From JBOFIQ01 sp051654905 (lineage in GTDB: Bacteria; Actinomycetota; Actinomycetes; Propionibacteriales; Propionibacteriaceae), in the NCBI GenBank assembly GCA_051654905.1, contig JBOFYY010000158.1:124001-188000 (forward strand): DNA of 64,000 nucleotides. The letters are read 5' to 3'. Positions within the stretch are counted from its first letter, which is position 1; every line of letters begins with the position of its first letter. The notes beneath the pieces were generated by a model. It did not search any database. It worked only from the letters and a program-made list of their open reading frames with translations, and was not told the DNA's origin. Positions 51,606 to 60,090 of the stretch are shown here, in pieces. A program made the position numbers and the translations under genes.

Positions 51606-52265
51606 TCATCCAACGACGTCAACAACTAACTTTTTGCTTTTTTGCTCTCCGATAGCAGCTTGCGCAGCATAGGTTCCTGGCTGTAAATAGTCACCAGTTA
51701 ATTGACACTCTGCGGCACTTCTACGAGTCCCCCAAGTTATCTGCCACTCTCGATATTTTCCAGACTCTAGTTCGGTTACCGCATCACCACGCCAACCAGA
51801 GCAGTGCGCTGTAGTCCAAATCTGATCTGCACCTGATGTCACTTTTAGCTCAAACGTCTCATTTATTGTCAGCGCGCAGCTCTGCTGTCCAGCATTAAGA
51901 ACAGCTACGGTTATCACTTCATCTGCCCCAGATTTGACCGAATTACTTCCCGCTAAAGATATTTTCATATCCTTGGCTTCACAAGCTTTTATCGACGGTG
52001 ATGCTGTTACTGCAGGCTGTTCTGGTTTCTGAGGTTCAGCTACTGCAGATCCTGGAGTAGCTGACGGCGATGCCGCTACCACCGCTACTGGAGAAGGTAT
52101 TTTTTCTTGTACGGGATTAGTTTCCCGCCAAGTTAACAATCCACGTCCAACTGATCCCAGCGTAGCTAGTCCTACTAAAAGTAGAATCGCCACGCAAGCA
52201 CGCCTACGCCAATAGACCATAGTGCCATGCGGTCCTTGCGGCTCTAACCACCCATGCATAACCAT
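51606..52265 (-). CDS. Membrane-anchored extracellular protein, unknown function
   Basis: 219 residues. The N-terminus has GPHGTMVYWRRR, then one membrane helix (about residues 24-44, CVAILLLVGLATLGSVG), a Pro/Ala/Ser linker, and an exported beta-rich domain of about 125 residues with four cysteines (KACEAKD, QSCALT, AHCSGW, AECQLT), probably two disulfides. The domain pattern resembles Ig-like modules (VAVLNAGQQSCALTINETFELKV). It lies 32 bases upstream of radA on the same strand and may share its message. The start may be residue 1 or 3. No known function. Confidence 0.65.
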   Translation of the reverse strand: MVMHGWLEPQGPHGTMVYWRRRACVAILLLVGLATLGSVGRGLLTWRETNPVQEKIPSPVAVVAASPSATPGSAVAEPQKPEQPAVTASPSIKACEAKDMKISLAGSNSVKSGADEVITVAVLNAGQQSCALTINETFELKVTSGADQIWTTAHCSGWRGDAVTELESGKYREWQITWGTRRSAAECQLTGDYLQPGTYAAQAAIGEQKSKKLVVDVVG

Positions 52266-52364
52266 ACGCTAGCGGCATTACTTACCAGTATTGAGAATAT
52301 TACTAGGCGCGTCTTTTTTAGATATTGATCATCCGAAGCAAAAACTTTCCTAACTGCTCTGGAT

Positions 52365-52407
52365 TTGCTAGACCTTCCGTTTTAGATGATAATGAAAACG
52401 ATTCTCA
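52365..52407 (+). promoter_or_regulatory. Zinc operon promoter with Zur-type box
   Basis: TTGCTA (52365-52370), a 17-bp spacer, and GATAAT (52388-52393) make a good sigma-70 promoter. Overlapping the -10 end is TGAAAACGATTCTCA (52393-52407), an imperfect palindrome close to the actinobacterial Zur box (TGAAAATGATTTTCA). It precedes the metal-binding protein gene by 20 bases, so zinc-dependent repression is likely. Confidence 0.65.
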
Positions 52408-52427
52408 AATCATTGAAAGGCTCGTTC

Positions 52428-53411
52428 ATGTTCTCCCGATCGTTCCGTATTCCTAGCGCTCTCTTGGCCGTCACCCTAGCAACTTCTTTCACCGCATGTG
52501 GTAATAAGTCTGAGCAATCAACTACCGACAAGAAAGTAACAATTGTTGCTACTACGGTAGTTCTGGGAGATATTGTCCGACAGCTAACAGATTGCGCTGG
52601 CGGGAATATCGTAACTCTCATGCCTGAAGGCGCTGACGCTCATGACTGGTCGATGTCTTCACAGCAGGCTACCGAACTATTGAAAGCCTCTCTCGTTGTC
52701 ACAAACGGTTTAGAGCTCGAAGGTGGCATTGAAGATATTCTGGCCAATGCCAAAAAAGATGGTGCGAAAGTCTTTACTGTCGCTGACAAGTTAGATCCCA
52801 TCGACTTTGGCAGTACAGAACATGAACACGACCATGAACACGAATCGACTCCTGGCGCCACCCCAAACAGCGAACACGACCATGGCGATAAAGACCCTCA
52901 CTTCTGGCTTGATGCCCAGCGAGGCGCTAAAGCTGCGACCTTGATCGCCAACGAAATCGCTACCGCAACTGGCGTCGATACTTACAAAGCTTGCGGCAAC
53001 ACCGTCAATGATCGTCTAATGGCTGTCGATAAGAAGGTTGCCGATACCCTAGCCGAGTTACCCGAGGAAAAACGTATTTTAGTGACTGATCATGATGCGT
53101 TCGGATACTTCGCTAAGCGCTACGGATTTGAGGTTGCTGGCGTTGTTATCCCTGGTGGATCCACTGACGCCGAACCCTCTAGTGCTGATATTGCAGAACT
53201 CGTCGAGACAATTAAGCACGAAAAAGTCTCCGCTATTTTCTCAAATACCGCCACCAATCCTAAGCTCACTGAGACAGTAGCTAAGGAAGTAGGCAGCCAA
53301 GTTAAGGTCGTTGCACTCTTTGAGTCTTCCACCAGTCAAAAAGATGGTGTTAAAACCTATGCCGACATGCTAACTAGGAATGCTGAGCTGATTGTTACCG
53401 CTTTGCGGTAA
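52428..53411 (+). CDS. znuA: Zinc ABC transporter substrate-binding lipoprotein (ZnuA/AdcA-like)
   Basis: 327 residues with signal peptide and lipobox (TSFTAC near residue 24). Cluster A-I metal-binding protein: VVLGDIVRQLTDCAGGNI, a DAHDWSMSS metal ligand, a His-rich loop (EHEHDHEHE, then SEHDHGDKD) and DPHFWLD, VTDHDAFGYFAKRYGFE with the third ligand. His ligands plus the His-rich loop favour zinc over manganese. The ATG 52428 has GAAAGG upstream; an ATG 42 bases earlier would overlap the Zur box. First of three genes. Confidence 0.9.
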   Translation: MFSRSFRIPSALLAVTLATSFTACGNKSEQSTTDKKVTIVATTVVLGDIVRQLTDCAGGNIVTLMPEGADAHDWSMSSQQATELLKASLVVTNGLELEGGIEDILANAKKDGAKVFTVADKLDPIDFGSTEHEHDHEHESTPGATPNSEHDHGDKDPHFWLDAQRGAKAATLIANEIATATGVDTYKACGNTVNDRLMAVDKKVADTLAELPEEKRILVTDHDAFGYFAKRYGFEVAGVVIPGGSTDAEPSSADIAELVETIKHEKVSAIFSNTATNPKLTETVAKEVGSQVKVVALFESSTSQKDGVKTYADMLTRNAELIVTALR

Positions 53412-53431
53412 ACCCTGAGAGACTTATCGCT

Positions 53432-54283
53432 GTGGAATTCTTCACTGATCCCTTTTTACTGGGACTCCAGCAACGCGCATTAACCGCCGGCCTCATCGCT
53501 GCTGTCATGGCATCGATGGTAGGAGTGTGGTTAGTGCTACGCGGCATGAGTTTCTTCGGCGATGCTTTCGTTCACGGTGTACTACCTGGCATCGCAGCGG
53601 CAGTAGTGTTGCACTTCAACCCATTGTTGGGAGCAGCAATTGCTATCGCTGTGATGGTCGCAGGTATCGAATTGATTCACCGTACAACTACTTTGAAAGA
53701 AGATACCGCTATCGGGCTTCTCTTCGTTGGTATGTTGGCGCTGGGGGTCATGATTATCTCCAAATCTAAGAGTTATACCGGATCGCTTACTTCGATTCTC
53801 TTCGGAGATGCACTGGGAGCAACCCATGACGACATCGTCCAAGAAGCCATTCTTGCTGCCGTAGTTATCATCGGTTGTTTGATCCTTTATCGCCCCCTTA
53901 TGGCACTCGCTTTCGATGCTGGCAAAGCCGCCACCTTACGAATGCGCCCTGGACTAACCCACGCCATTTTGTTGATTTTGGTGGCCATCGCCATCATCGG
54001 AAGTTTCCGCACTATCGGCACCATGCTAGTTTTCGGACTCATGGTTGGACCGCCTGCAACTGCTTCTTTAATCTCCCGCACAGTTCCGATGATGATGTTC
54101 TGCTCAACGGTTATCGCTGTCTTCTCGGTATGGTTCGGGCTTATTATGAGTTATCACCTAGGAACAGCAGCTGGAGCGACAATGTCGCTACTGCCCATCA
54201 TTCTCTTCTTCTTGACGCTCTGCAGCAGAGAACTGATCCGTCGGCTACGTCGCGGCTCTCGCCGTAAGGAGCTAGCCGCATGA
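53432..54283 (+). CDS. znuB: Zinc ABC transporter permease (ZnuB family)
   Basis: 283-residue ABC-3 permease with about eight to nine helices. FFTDPFLLGLQQRALTAGLIAAVMAS at the N-terminus (shown here only as a family type), the conserved VLRGMSFFGDAFVHGVLPG segment, and TIGTMLVFGLMVGPPATASLI, the coupling region, are typical. The start is GTG 53432, 20 bases after the znuA stop. The stop overlaps znuC (ATGA), so the subunits are made together. It forms the membrane channel for the metal delivered by ZnuA. Confidence 0.92.
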   Translation: MEFFTDPFLLGLQQRALTAGLIAAVMASMVGVWLVLRGMSFFGDAFVHGVLPGIAAAVVLHFNPLLGAAIAIAVMVAGIELIHRTTTLKEDTAIGLLFVGMLALGVMIISKSKSYTGSLTSILFGDALGATHDDIVQEAILAAVVIIGCLILYRPLMALAFDAGKAATLRMRPGLTHAILLILVAIAIIGSFRTIGTMLVFGLMVGPPATASLISRTVPMMMFCSTVIAVFSVWFGLIMSYHLGTAAGATMSLLPIILFFLTLCSRELIRRLRRGSRRKELAA

Positions 54284-55044
54284 GCATCCCCCTTATCGAA
54301 GCTACCGATCTGAGCCTAAGCCACGGCGACCACGTAGCAGTAGCAACTTCATCAGTGACTATCGCCGAGGGCGGTATCACTGCGGTAATCGGACCTAACG
54401 GTTCGGGGAAGTCAACATTCCTACATGCTTTGGCCGGGCTTTTAAAACCAACTAGCGGCACGTTGTTGATAAAGGGCACTTCCCCGGCCAATTTCCACGA
54501 CCTGTCTTATGTTCTACAGCACATCAACGTGCCACAAGGGATCCCTCTAACGGTAAGAGAAGCTGTCGGAATGGGGCGCTACCCCCGCTTAGGATGGTTT
54601 AGGTTACGCAATGCTCAAGATCGACGTCGTGTCGAAGAAGCTATGGCAGAAGTCGATATCACCGACTTAGCAACTCGCCATCTAGGAGAACTTTCTGGTG
54701 GGCAGCGGCAACGTGTCCATGTCGCACAAGGACTAGCCCAAGATCATTCGGTTTTGCTTCTCGACGAACCACTAACCGGACTTGATGTTACTTCAGCGCA
54801 AACAATTGATCGGATTATTCATGCCGAAACTGCGCGTGGTTGTTCTGTCATCATGACCACGCATGACTTAGCTGAAGCCCATAGCGCTGACCACGTAATT
54901 CTGATGTCTGGGAAAATCTTTGCTAGCGGAACCCCCAAGGAAGTTCTTACTTCCGATAACCTGCGGCAGGCTTACCGATTGGGCGCGTTACACAAAGCGC
55001 CTTCCCCATTCTTTGATGATCCAGAAGACCATCATCATTCTTAA
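54280..55044 (+). CDS. znuC: Zinc ABC transporter ATP-binding protein (ZnuC family)
   Basis: 254 residues. Walker A GPNGSGKST, Q-loop VLQHINVPQGIPLTVREAV, signature LSGGQRQRVHVAQG, Walker B VLLLDEPLTGLDV and H-loop IMTTHDLAEA are intact. The C-terminus ends with DDPEDHHHS, a short His cluster that could bind zinc. Order znuA-znuB-znuC differs from the common C-B or B-C-A orders of other groups but is frequent in actinobacteria. A strong terminator closes the operon. Confidence 0.93.
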   Translation: MSIPLIEATDLSLSHGDHVAVATSSVTIAEGGITAVIGPNGSGKSTFLHALAGLLKPTSGTLLIKGTSPANFHDLSYVLQHINVPQGIPLTVREAVGMGRYPRLGWFRLRNAQDRRRVEEAMAEVDITDLATRHLGELSGGQRQRVHVAQGLAQDHSVLLLDEPLTGLDVTSAQTIDRIIHAETARGCSVIMTTHDLAEAHSADHVILMSGKIFASGTPKEVLTSDNLRQAYRLGALHKAPSPFFDDPEDHHHS

Positions 55045-55066
55045 CTAAGTCCGTATCAGATAGCTA

Positions 55067-55116
55067 AATGGGGTGGTGGGGCTACTCTTTAGAGCAGCTC
55101 CACCACCATTGTTTTT
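55067..55116. terminator. Terminator between znuC and clpC
   Basis: Arms AATGGGGTGGTGGGGCT and AGCTCCACCACCATT (one bulge), then GTTTTT. It starts 22 bases past the znuC stop and 19 bases beyond the clpC stop on the other strand. Confidence 0.85.
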
Positions 55117-55134
55117 GCTTAGTTAGATATTTGA

Positions 55135-57699
55135 CTAATCCTCATCATAAGCAGCCCGGTTTGGCGCTACCGCCGGAGAACTATTTTCTGCCGAATCAGC
55201 AGCTAGCGGCTCATCGAAGATCGCCCGCGCCGCCGTTATCCGATCCCGTCCTACAAAGGAGAACGGCAATTCAGAACCTTCTGGCGCAACATCAACAACA
55301 ACATCTTGACCAGCAGAAAACTCTCCAAAAAGAATCTTCTCTGCCAAAATATCTTCGATATCTCGTTGAATCGCACGACGCAATGGACGAGCGCCCAAAA
55401 CTGGATCAAATCCTCGCTTAGCGATCAAAGTCTTTGCCGCTGCCGTCAACTCGATGCCCATGTCTCGATCAGCCATTCGCTTGCCCACCTGAGCCACCAT
55501 CAAATCGACGATACGCTCAATATCAGCCTGTGTTAGCTGATGGAATACCACGATCTCATCAACACGGTTTAAGAACTCAGGACGGAAATGATTCTTAAGT
55601 TCCTCCGAGACCTTCGCCTTCATCTTTTCGTAGCTACTGACTTCGTCATCTACCCGCGAGAATCCCAAGTTCACAGACTTAGAAATATCACGCGAACCTA
55701 GGTTTGTAGTCATTACGATCACAGTGTTCTTAAAGTCAACAACGCGACCTTGAGCATCGGTCAAACGACCTTCATCAAGAATCTGCAAAAGTGAGTTGAA
55801 GATGTCTGGGTGAGCTTTTTCGATCTCATCAAATAGCACGACAGAGAACGGCTTACGGCGCACCTTTTCAGTGAGCTGTCCGCCTTCCTCGTATCCGACA
55901 TATCCAGGAGGGGAACCAAACATCCGAGAAGCAGTATGTTTCTCAGAGTATTCCGACATATCCAAGGTGATCAGTGCATTCTCATCACCAAAGAGAAACT
56001 CAGCTAGTGCCTTTGTCAGTTCAGTTTTACCAACACCGGAAGGGCCAGCAAAAATGAAGGATCCCGAAGGTCGCTTAGGATCTTTAAGCCCTGCTCGGGT
56101 ACGGCGAATAGAACGCGAGAGCGCCTTAACCGCATCATCTTGTCCAATGTAACGCTTGTGGAGTTCCTGCTCCATGCGCAACAACAGACCAGACTCGGCC
56201 TCAGTCAGCTTAAAGACCGGGATTCCGGTAGAGCTGGAAAGCACTTCAGCGATTTCTTCCTCGCCTACTTCAGCGGCGATGTCATGAGAATCAGCCTTCC
56301 AAGCTTCTTCTTGGCGTTCTCGCTCTGCCAAGAGATTCTTTTCATCGTCACGTAGCGACGCAGCTTTCTCAAAGTCTTGCTGATCGATTGCTGATTCTTT
56401 TTCCAACCGAACTTGTGCAATCTTTTCATCAACATCACGCAAATCTGGCGGTGCCGTCATCCGAGAGATTCGCATCCGCGCACCAGCCTCGTCGATCAAA
56501 TCAATTGCCTTATCTGGCAAGAAACGATCCTGCACGTAACGATCAGCCAAGGTAGCCGCGGCAGTTAGCGCATCATCGGTGATGGTAATCCGGTGGTGGG
56601 CTTCGTAGCGATCCCGCAGGCCCTTCAGAATCTCGATGGTCAGCGGAATCGACGGTTCATCTACCTGAATCGGCTGAAAACGACGCTCCAGGGCAGCATC
56701 TTTTTCAATATGCTTACGATACTCATCTAGCGTTGTAGCACCGATGGTCTGCAGCTCACCACGAGCCAGCATCGGTTTCAGAATACTGGCAGCGTCAATA
56801 GCTCCCTCCGCTGCACCTGCTCCAACTAGCGTATGGATCTCATCAATAAAGAGCATAATGTCGCCACGGCTCTTAATTTCTTTGAGTACTTTCTTCAAGC
56901 GCTCTTCAAAGTCGCCACGGTATCTAGAACCAGCAACAAGTGAACCTAAATCAAGGGTGTAGATCTGCTTATCGCGTAGCGTCTCGGGAACATCACCGCG
57001 AATAATCGCTTGGGCTAGTCCTTCGACAACTGCAGTCTTTCCTACGCCCGGTTCACCAATCAGCACTGGATTGTTTTTGGTGCGCCGCGACAACACCGTC
57101 ATAACCCGATGGATCTCTTTTCCGCGACCAATAACTGGATCTAGCTGATTATCGCGAGCAGCTTGCGTTAGGTTACGCCCAAACTGGTCAAGAACTGCTG
57201 ACCCTGATTGTGATGGTCCAGCTTCGGGAGCTCCCGCAGTAGCAGCTTCTTTAGCTCCGCCTTGGTACCCAGAGAGTAGCTGAACAACCTGATTGCGAAC
57301 CGTATCTAGATCTGCACCTAATTTGACAAGAACCTGAGCCGCAACGCCTTCCCCCTCCCGGATCAGGCCAAGCAAAATATGCTCTGTCCCAATATAGGAA
57401 TGGTTAAGCTGTAAGGCCTCACGTAGCGACAGCTCTAATACTTTTTTGGCGCGTGGCGTCAAGGGAATATGTCCCGTTGGTGCTTGCTGCCCGCGCCCAA
57501 TGATTTCTTCGACCTGCGCGCGCACAGCCTCGAGAGAAATATCTAAGGCCTCTAACGCCTTAGCTGCAACGCCTTCTCCTTCCCGGATCAGACCAAGCAA
57601 AATATGCTCTGTTCCGATCTGGTTGTGGTTAAGCATTCGCGCTTCGTCTTGAGCTAAGACGACGACACGACGGGCTCGATCGGTGAACCGCTCAAACAT
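55135..57699 (-). CDS. clpC: ATP-dependent Clp protease ATPase subunit ClpC
   Basis: Hsp100 unfoldase that feeds ClpP. 854 residues: two N-terminal Clp-N repeats (both with the NHNQIGTEHILLGLI / NHSYIGTEHILLGLI pattern), AAA1 with GEPGVGKTAVVEG, a UVR-containing middle domain (residues about 415-450, VRLEKESAIDQQDFEKAASL), AAA2 with GPSGVGKTELTKA and the ClpP-binding VGF-type loop region, and an acidic tail. A ClgR-type site lies about 70 bases upstream. Single gene between zinc transport and lsr2. Confidence 0.96.
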   Translation of the reverse strand: MFERFTDRARRVVVLAQDEARMLNHNQIGTEHILLGLIREGEGVAAKALEALDISLEAVRAQVEEIIGRGQQAPTGHIPLTPRAKKVLELSLREALQLNHSYIGTEHILLGLIREGEGVAAQVLVKLGADLDTVRNQVVQLLSGYQGGAKEAATAGAPEAGPSQSGSAVLDQFGRNLTQAARDNQLDPVIGRGKEIHRVMTVLSRRTKNNPVLIGEPGVGKTAVVEGLAQAIIRGDVPETLRDKQIYTLDLGSLVAGSRYRGDFEERLKKVLKEIKSRGDIMLFIDEIHTLVGAGAAEGAIDAASILKPMLARGELQTIGATTLDEYRKHIEKDAALERRFQPIQVDEPSIPLTIEILKGLRDRYEAHHRITITDDALTAAATLADRYVQDRFLPDKAIDLIDEAGARMRISRMTAPPDLRDVDEKIAQVRLEKESAIDQQDFEKAASLRDDEKNLLAERERQEEAWKADSHDIAAEVGEEEIAEVLSSSTGIPVFKLTEAESGLLLRMEQELHKRYIGQDDAVKALSRSIRRTRAGLKDPKRPSGSFIFAGPSGVGKTELTKALAEFLFGDENALITLDMSEYSEKHTASRMFGSPPGYVGYEEGGQLTEKVRRKPFSVVLFDEIEKAHPDIFNSLLQILDEGRLTDAQGRVVDFKNTVIVMTTNLGSRDISKSVNLGFSRVDDEVSSYEKMKAKVSEELKNHFRPEFLNRVDEIVVFHQLTQADIERIVDLMVAQVGKRMADRDMGIELTAAAKTLIAKRGFDPVLGARPLRRAIQRDIEDILAEKILFGEFSAGQDVVVDVAPEGSELPFSFVGRDRITAARAIFDEPLAADSAENSSPAVAPNRAAYDED

Positions 57700-57766
57700 G
57701 CACAGAACTCCTTGATTGACTACCTCTTAGCATAGTCAACGAAGACGCTTTTCCGTACGTTTTTAT

Positions 57767-57784
57767 GTTCGCCCTTGGCGGATA
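57767..57784 (-). promoter_or_regulatory. Candidate ClgR operator upstream of clpC
   Basis: The minus strand reads CGCCAAGGGCGAAC, which fits the corynebacterial ClgR consensus CGCYNANRGCGWWS as I remember it at every position. It is an inverted repeat of CGCC and GGCG, about 70 bases before the clpC start. ClgR activates clp genes in several actinobacteria. No clgR gene is in the window. Confidence 0.5.
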
Positions 57785-57788
57785 CGGC

Positions 57789-57835
57789 AAAGGCGCTGAT
57801 TCTGAACTACAGAACCAGCGCCTTTGGTATCACTA
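57789..57835 (-). terminator. Terminator of lsr2
   Basis: Arms AAAGGCGCTG and CAGCGCCTTT with an inner TTCTG/CAGAA pair, 6 bases after the lsr2 stop on the minus strand. It lies 5 bases from the proposed ClgR site, between the lsr2 and clpC transcripts. Confidence 0.8.
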
Positions 57836-57841
57836 AAATTC

Positions 57842-58165
57842 TTAGTGAGCGGCGTCGTAAGCCTGGATGAGAGAAAGCGGGATACGTCCACGCTCCTTGA
57901 CGTCATGACCATTATCGCGGGCCCAAGTACGGATTTCCTCGTTGTTATCACGAGCAGCGAAACGAACAGCCTTGCCACTGTTCTTACGTCCACCAACGCG
58001 ACGAGCCTTGCTCACCCATTCACCGAATGAGACTCGCAAAATCTCCGCATTTTCTTTCGTTAGATCCATTTCATATTGAACTCCATCAAGAGCAAATGAA
58101 ACTGTCTCGTCTGCGGGCGAACCGTCCACATCGTCAATGAGCATGACGTTAACGCGCTGAGCCAT
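57842..58165 (-). CDS. lsr2: Lsr2-type nucleoid-associated protein
   Basis: Actinobacterial H-NS analogue that coats AT-rich DNA and silences acquired genes. 107 residues: N-terminal dimer domain AQRVNVMLIDDVDGSPADETV with FALDGVQYEMDL, a basic linker (RRVGGRKNSGK), and the C-terminal DNA-binding domain with NNEEIRTWARDNGHDVKERG and the AT-hook-like RGR followed by IPLSLIQAY. ATG 58165 follows a GAAAGG site. The divergent neighbour at 58306 is visibly AT-rich with an AT-rich 140-base spacer, a likely Lsr2 target (inference). Confidence 0.93.
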   Translation of the reverse strand: MAQRVNVMLIDDVDGSPADETVSFALDGVQYEMDLTKENAEILRVSFGEWVSKARRVGGRKNSGKAVRFAARDNNEEIRTWARDNGHDVKERGRIPLSLIQAYDAAH

Positions 58166-58305
58166 GTAGCTTTCCTTTCATAATGAATGAAACAATACGA
58201 ATCTAACTCATTTTTATATGTTATTCAAGCCATAATAGTCATTATTATTTTCCATTTAAACTTCACCATTGGGCAAAACTTCTAACAAACAGGCAGTATA
58301 ACTAT

Positions 58306-59418
58306 ATGCAAACCAATACGCTATGGATAGGTTCGGCAGCTCCTTTTAATAGCCAGCAGCTAATTCTAGGATCAGAACATCCTGCTCAAGCAGGTGCTAT
58401 TTCCCTTACCGTAAACACTGAAGAAACAGTTATACGCGACTGCACGGTTCGCATAGGATACACACATCGTGGCGTCGAAAAGTTATTTGAAGTTCGCGAT
58501 TATAGACAATGCCTGGGACTAGCAGATCGCCACGACTGGCAGTCTCCCATTATCGGAGAACTTTCTATAACTTTAGCCATAGAAACCTCCTTAGGGATTT
58601 CAGCTCCAGACAGAGCCGTCTGGTTACGCACACTTGCTGTAGAACATGCCCGCATTCACACTCTGTTAGGGATGCTAACTTGGACAGCTAAACATAATGA
58701 AGAAATATATAATTCTCTTTCCTTGTTACGCGAAAGAATGCGACAATCCCTTTCCCTTTGGACTGGATCTCGCCTCCACCCAATGCTATGTCGTATTGGC
58801 GGAGTTCAGTATGACGTCAATGATTCTTGGTTAGCAGCTGAAGCAAAACTAGCCAACGATATTATGTCCACTATAGAAACAATAGCTCCATTATTAGAGC
58901 TTCCTTATTTAACAGGATCTGGAGTTATAACTCGCTCCACTATTGATAGCTATGGTCTTTCTGGTCCTATTGCCAGAGCTAGCGGATTAGAGCGAGATTC
59001 TCGTAACTATCCAAACAATCTCATGTACCAAGAACTCCCCCAGTTACCAAAGGGAGAAACTTTTGGCGATGTACCAGCACGTTTTCGCCAATTAGCTGCA
59101 GAGACAATCCACTCCGCTAATTTAGTTATCGAATGCACCAGTAGGCTAGCCAATAATCCTGGCGCAATAAGCGTTAGACTTCCCAAAGTTTTACGCGTAC
59201 CCGAAGGCGACTACTACGTTCCGCTCGAAGCTCCATTTGGTGAAGCTGGCATCCGTATAGTTAGTCGAGGCGAAAAAACTCCCTGGCGAGTATTCTTACG
59301 AACCCCTTCACAGCAAAACGTCTTGGCATTGGAGCAAATACTCCTCAACCAAGACGTTTCAAATATCGAAGCTATAGTAGCCTCAGTAGGCTGGGTAAGC
59401 GGCGACGTAGACAAATAA
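58306..59418 (+). CDS. Orphan NuoD-like (complex I 49-kDa/NiFe hydrogenase large subunit family) protein
   Basis: 370 residues that follow the NuoD fold: GSEHPAQAG (25-30), IGYTHRGVEKLFEVRDYRQC (50-69), ADRHDWQSP (73-81), LAVEHARIHTLLGML, RIGGVQYDV and a terminal SVGWVSGDVDK replacing the usual SLDPVFGEVDR. No CxxC nickel ligands exist, so it is no hydrogenase. The two complex I quinone-site residues are also changed: the second His of HPSTHG is Ala 29 and the Tyr of DRLDY is Trp 78. No other nuo gene is near. ATG 58306 has no strong ribosome site. AT-rich; next to lsr2. Function unknown. Confidence 0.75.
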   Translation: MQTNTLWIGSAAPFNSQQLILGSEHPAQAGAISLTVNTEETVIRDCTVRIGYTHRGVEKLFEVRDYRQCLGLADRHDWQSPIIGELSITLAIETSLGISAPDRAVWLRTLAVEHARIHTLLGMLTWTAKHNEEIYNSLSLLRERMRQSLSLWTGSRLHPMLCRIGGVQYDVNDSWLAAEAKLANDIMSTIETIAPLLELPYLTGSGVITRSTIDSYGLSGPIARASGLERDSRNYPNNLMYQELPQLPKGETFGDVPARFRQLAAETIHSANLVIECTSRLANNPGAISVRLPKVLRVPEGDYYVPLEAPFGEAGIRIVSRGEKTPWRVFLRTPSQQNVLALEQILLNQDVSNIEAIVASVGWVSGDVDK

Positions 59419-59421
59419 GAA

Positions 59422-60057
59422 TTATGCAGTTCGCTCAATGCGACGAGGCAATCCGAAGATCTCAGCATGCCCGCCAGAAGTCAGTTCTTTCTCATACAGA
59501 TCGACCATCGCTGATAGCTCTAAGATACGTAACTGAGCTTGCTGCAACTCTTCAGTTCGCGCACTATGATCAGTTTTAGCCTGATTAAGCTCGCTACGCG
59601 TGGCAGCTAGCATCGCTTCTACTTCCGCAATGCGTTCTTCAAGACTATTTATTTGTTTTATTGAAGCAGACAGCTCCGCGTTGGTAGCCCCATGTTCAGA
59701 CTTCTCGGATCCTAATTGATCTCGCAAGCTACCGATAGTCGAATGTAAAGCAAAGGTACGAACGCCAATAGCATGAAGAGCTTGACGCTCTCGTTCATGC
59801 TGACCTCGTAATTGATCTAATGCCCTACGTGACTGTTCACGTATCTCAGCAGCATGATTCTCTGACTGCATAGCCAGAGCTTTTACCATGAGCATGACTC
59901 CGGCAACGCCTCCGATAGCGGCAAGAGCTGCCCCAATACGAGCTGGCCACGTCCCTGCTACCGCAAGCGCCAACCCAACAAGTCCTGTCATAACGACAAC
60001 TGCAATGGCCGCCTTGATAATAGCGGGACGATTGACTCCACGTGCTGCATTCTTCAC
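59422..60057 (-). CDS. Membrane-anchored coiled-coil protein
   Basis: 211 residues: two hydrophobic helices near the N-terminus (about 14-34 and 40-62), then a long heptad-rich segment (about 65-190, with NHAAEIREQSRRALDQL, SLEERIAEVEAMLAATRSEL and similar), and a short tail. The topology suggests both termini in the cytoplasm and a rod projecting inside. No family recognised with certainty. It stops 3 bases from the convergent NuoD-like stop and starts 33 bases beyond the end of the DUF3180 gene on the same strand, so it may be the last gene of the fol operon. Confidence 0.65.
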   Translation of the reverse strand: MKNAARGVNRPAIIKAAIAVVVMTGLVGLALAVAGTWPARIGAALAAIGGVAGVMLMVKALAMQSENHAAEIREQSRRALDQLRGQHERERQALHAIGVRTFALHSTIGSLRDQLGSEKSEHGATNAELSASIKQINSLEERIAEVEAMLAATRSELNQAKTDHSARTEELQQAQLRILELSAMVDLYEKELTSGGHAEIFGLPRRIERTA

Positions 60058-60090
60058 GAGCCAATCCTATCTCTTAAAAACAACCTTTGG

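Noticed and set aside
58306..59418. NiFe hydrogenase large subunit
   Set aside because: Neither N- nor C-terminal CxxC nickel-binding pair exists, and no small subunit or maturation gene is near; the NuoD branch fits better.
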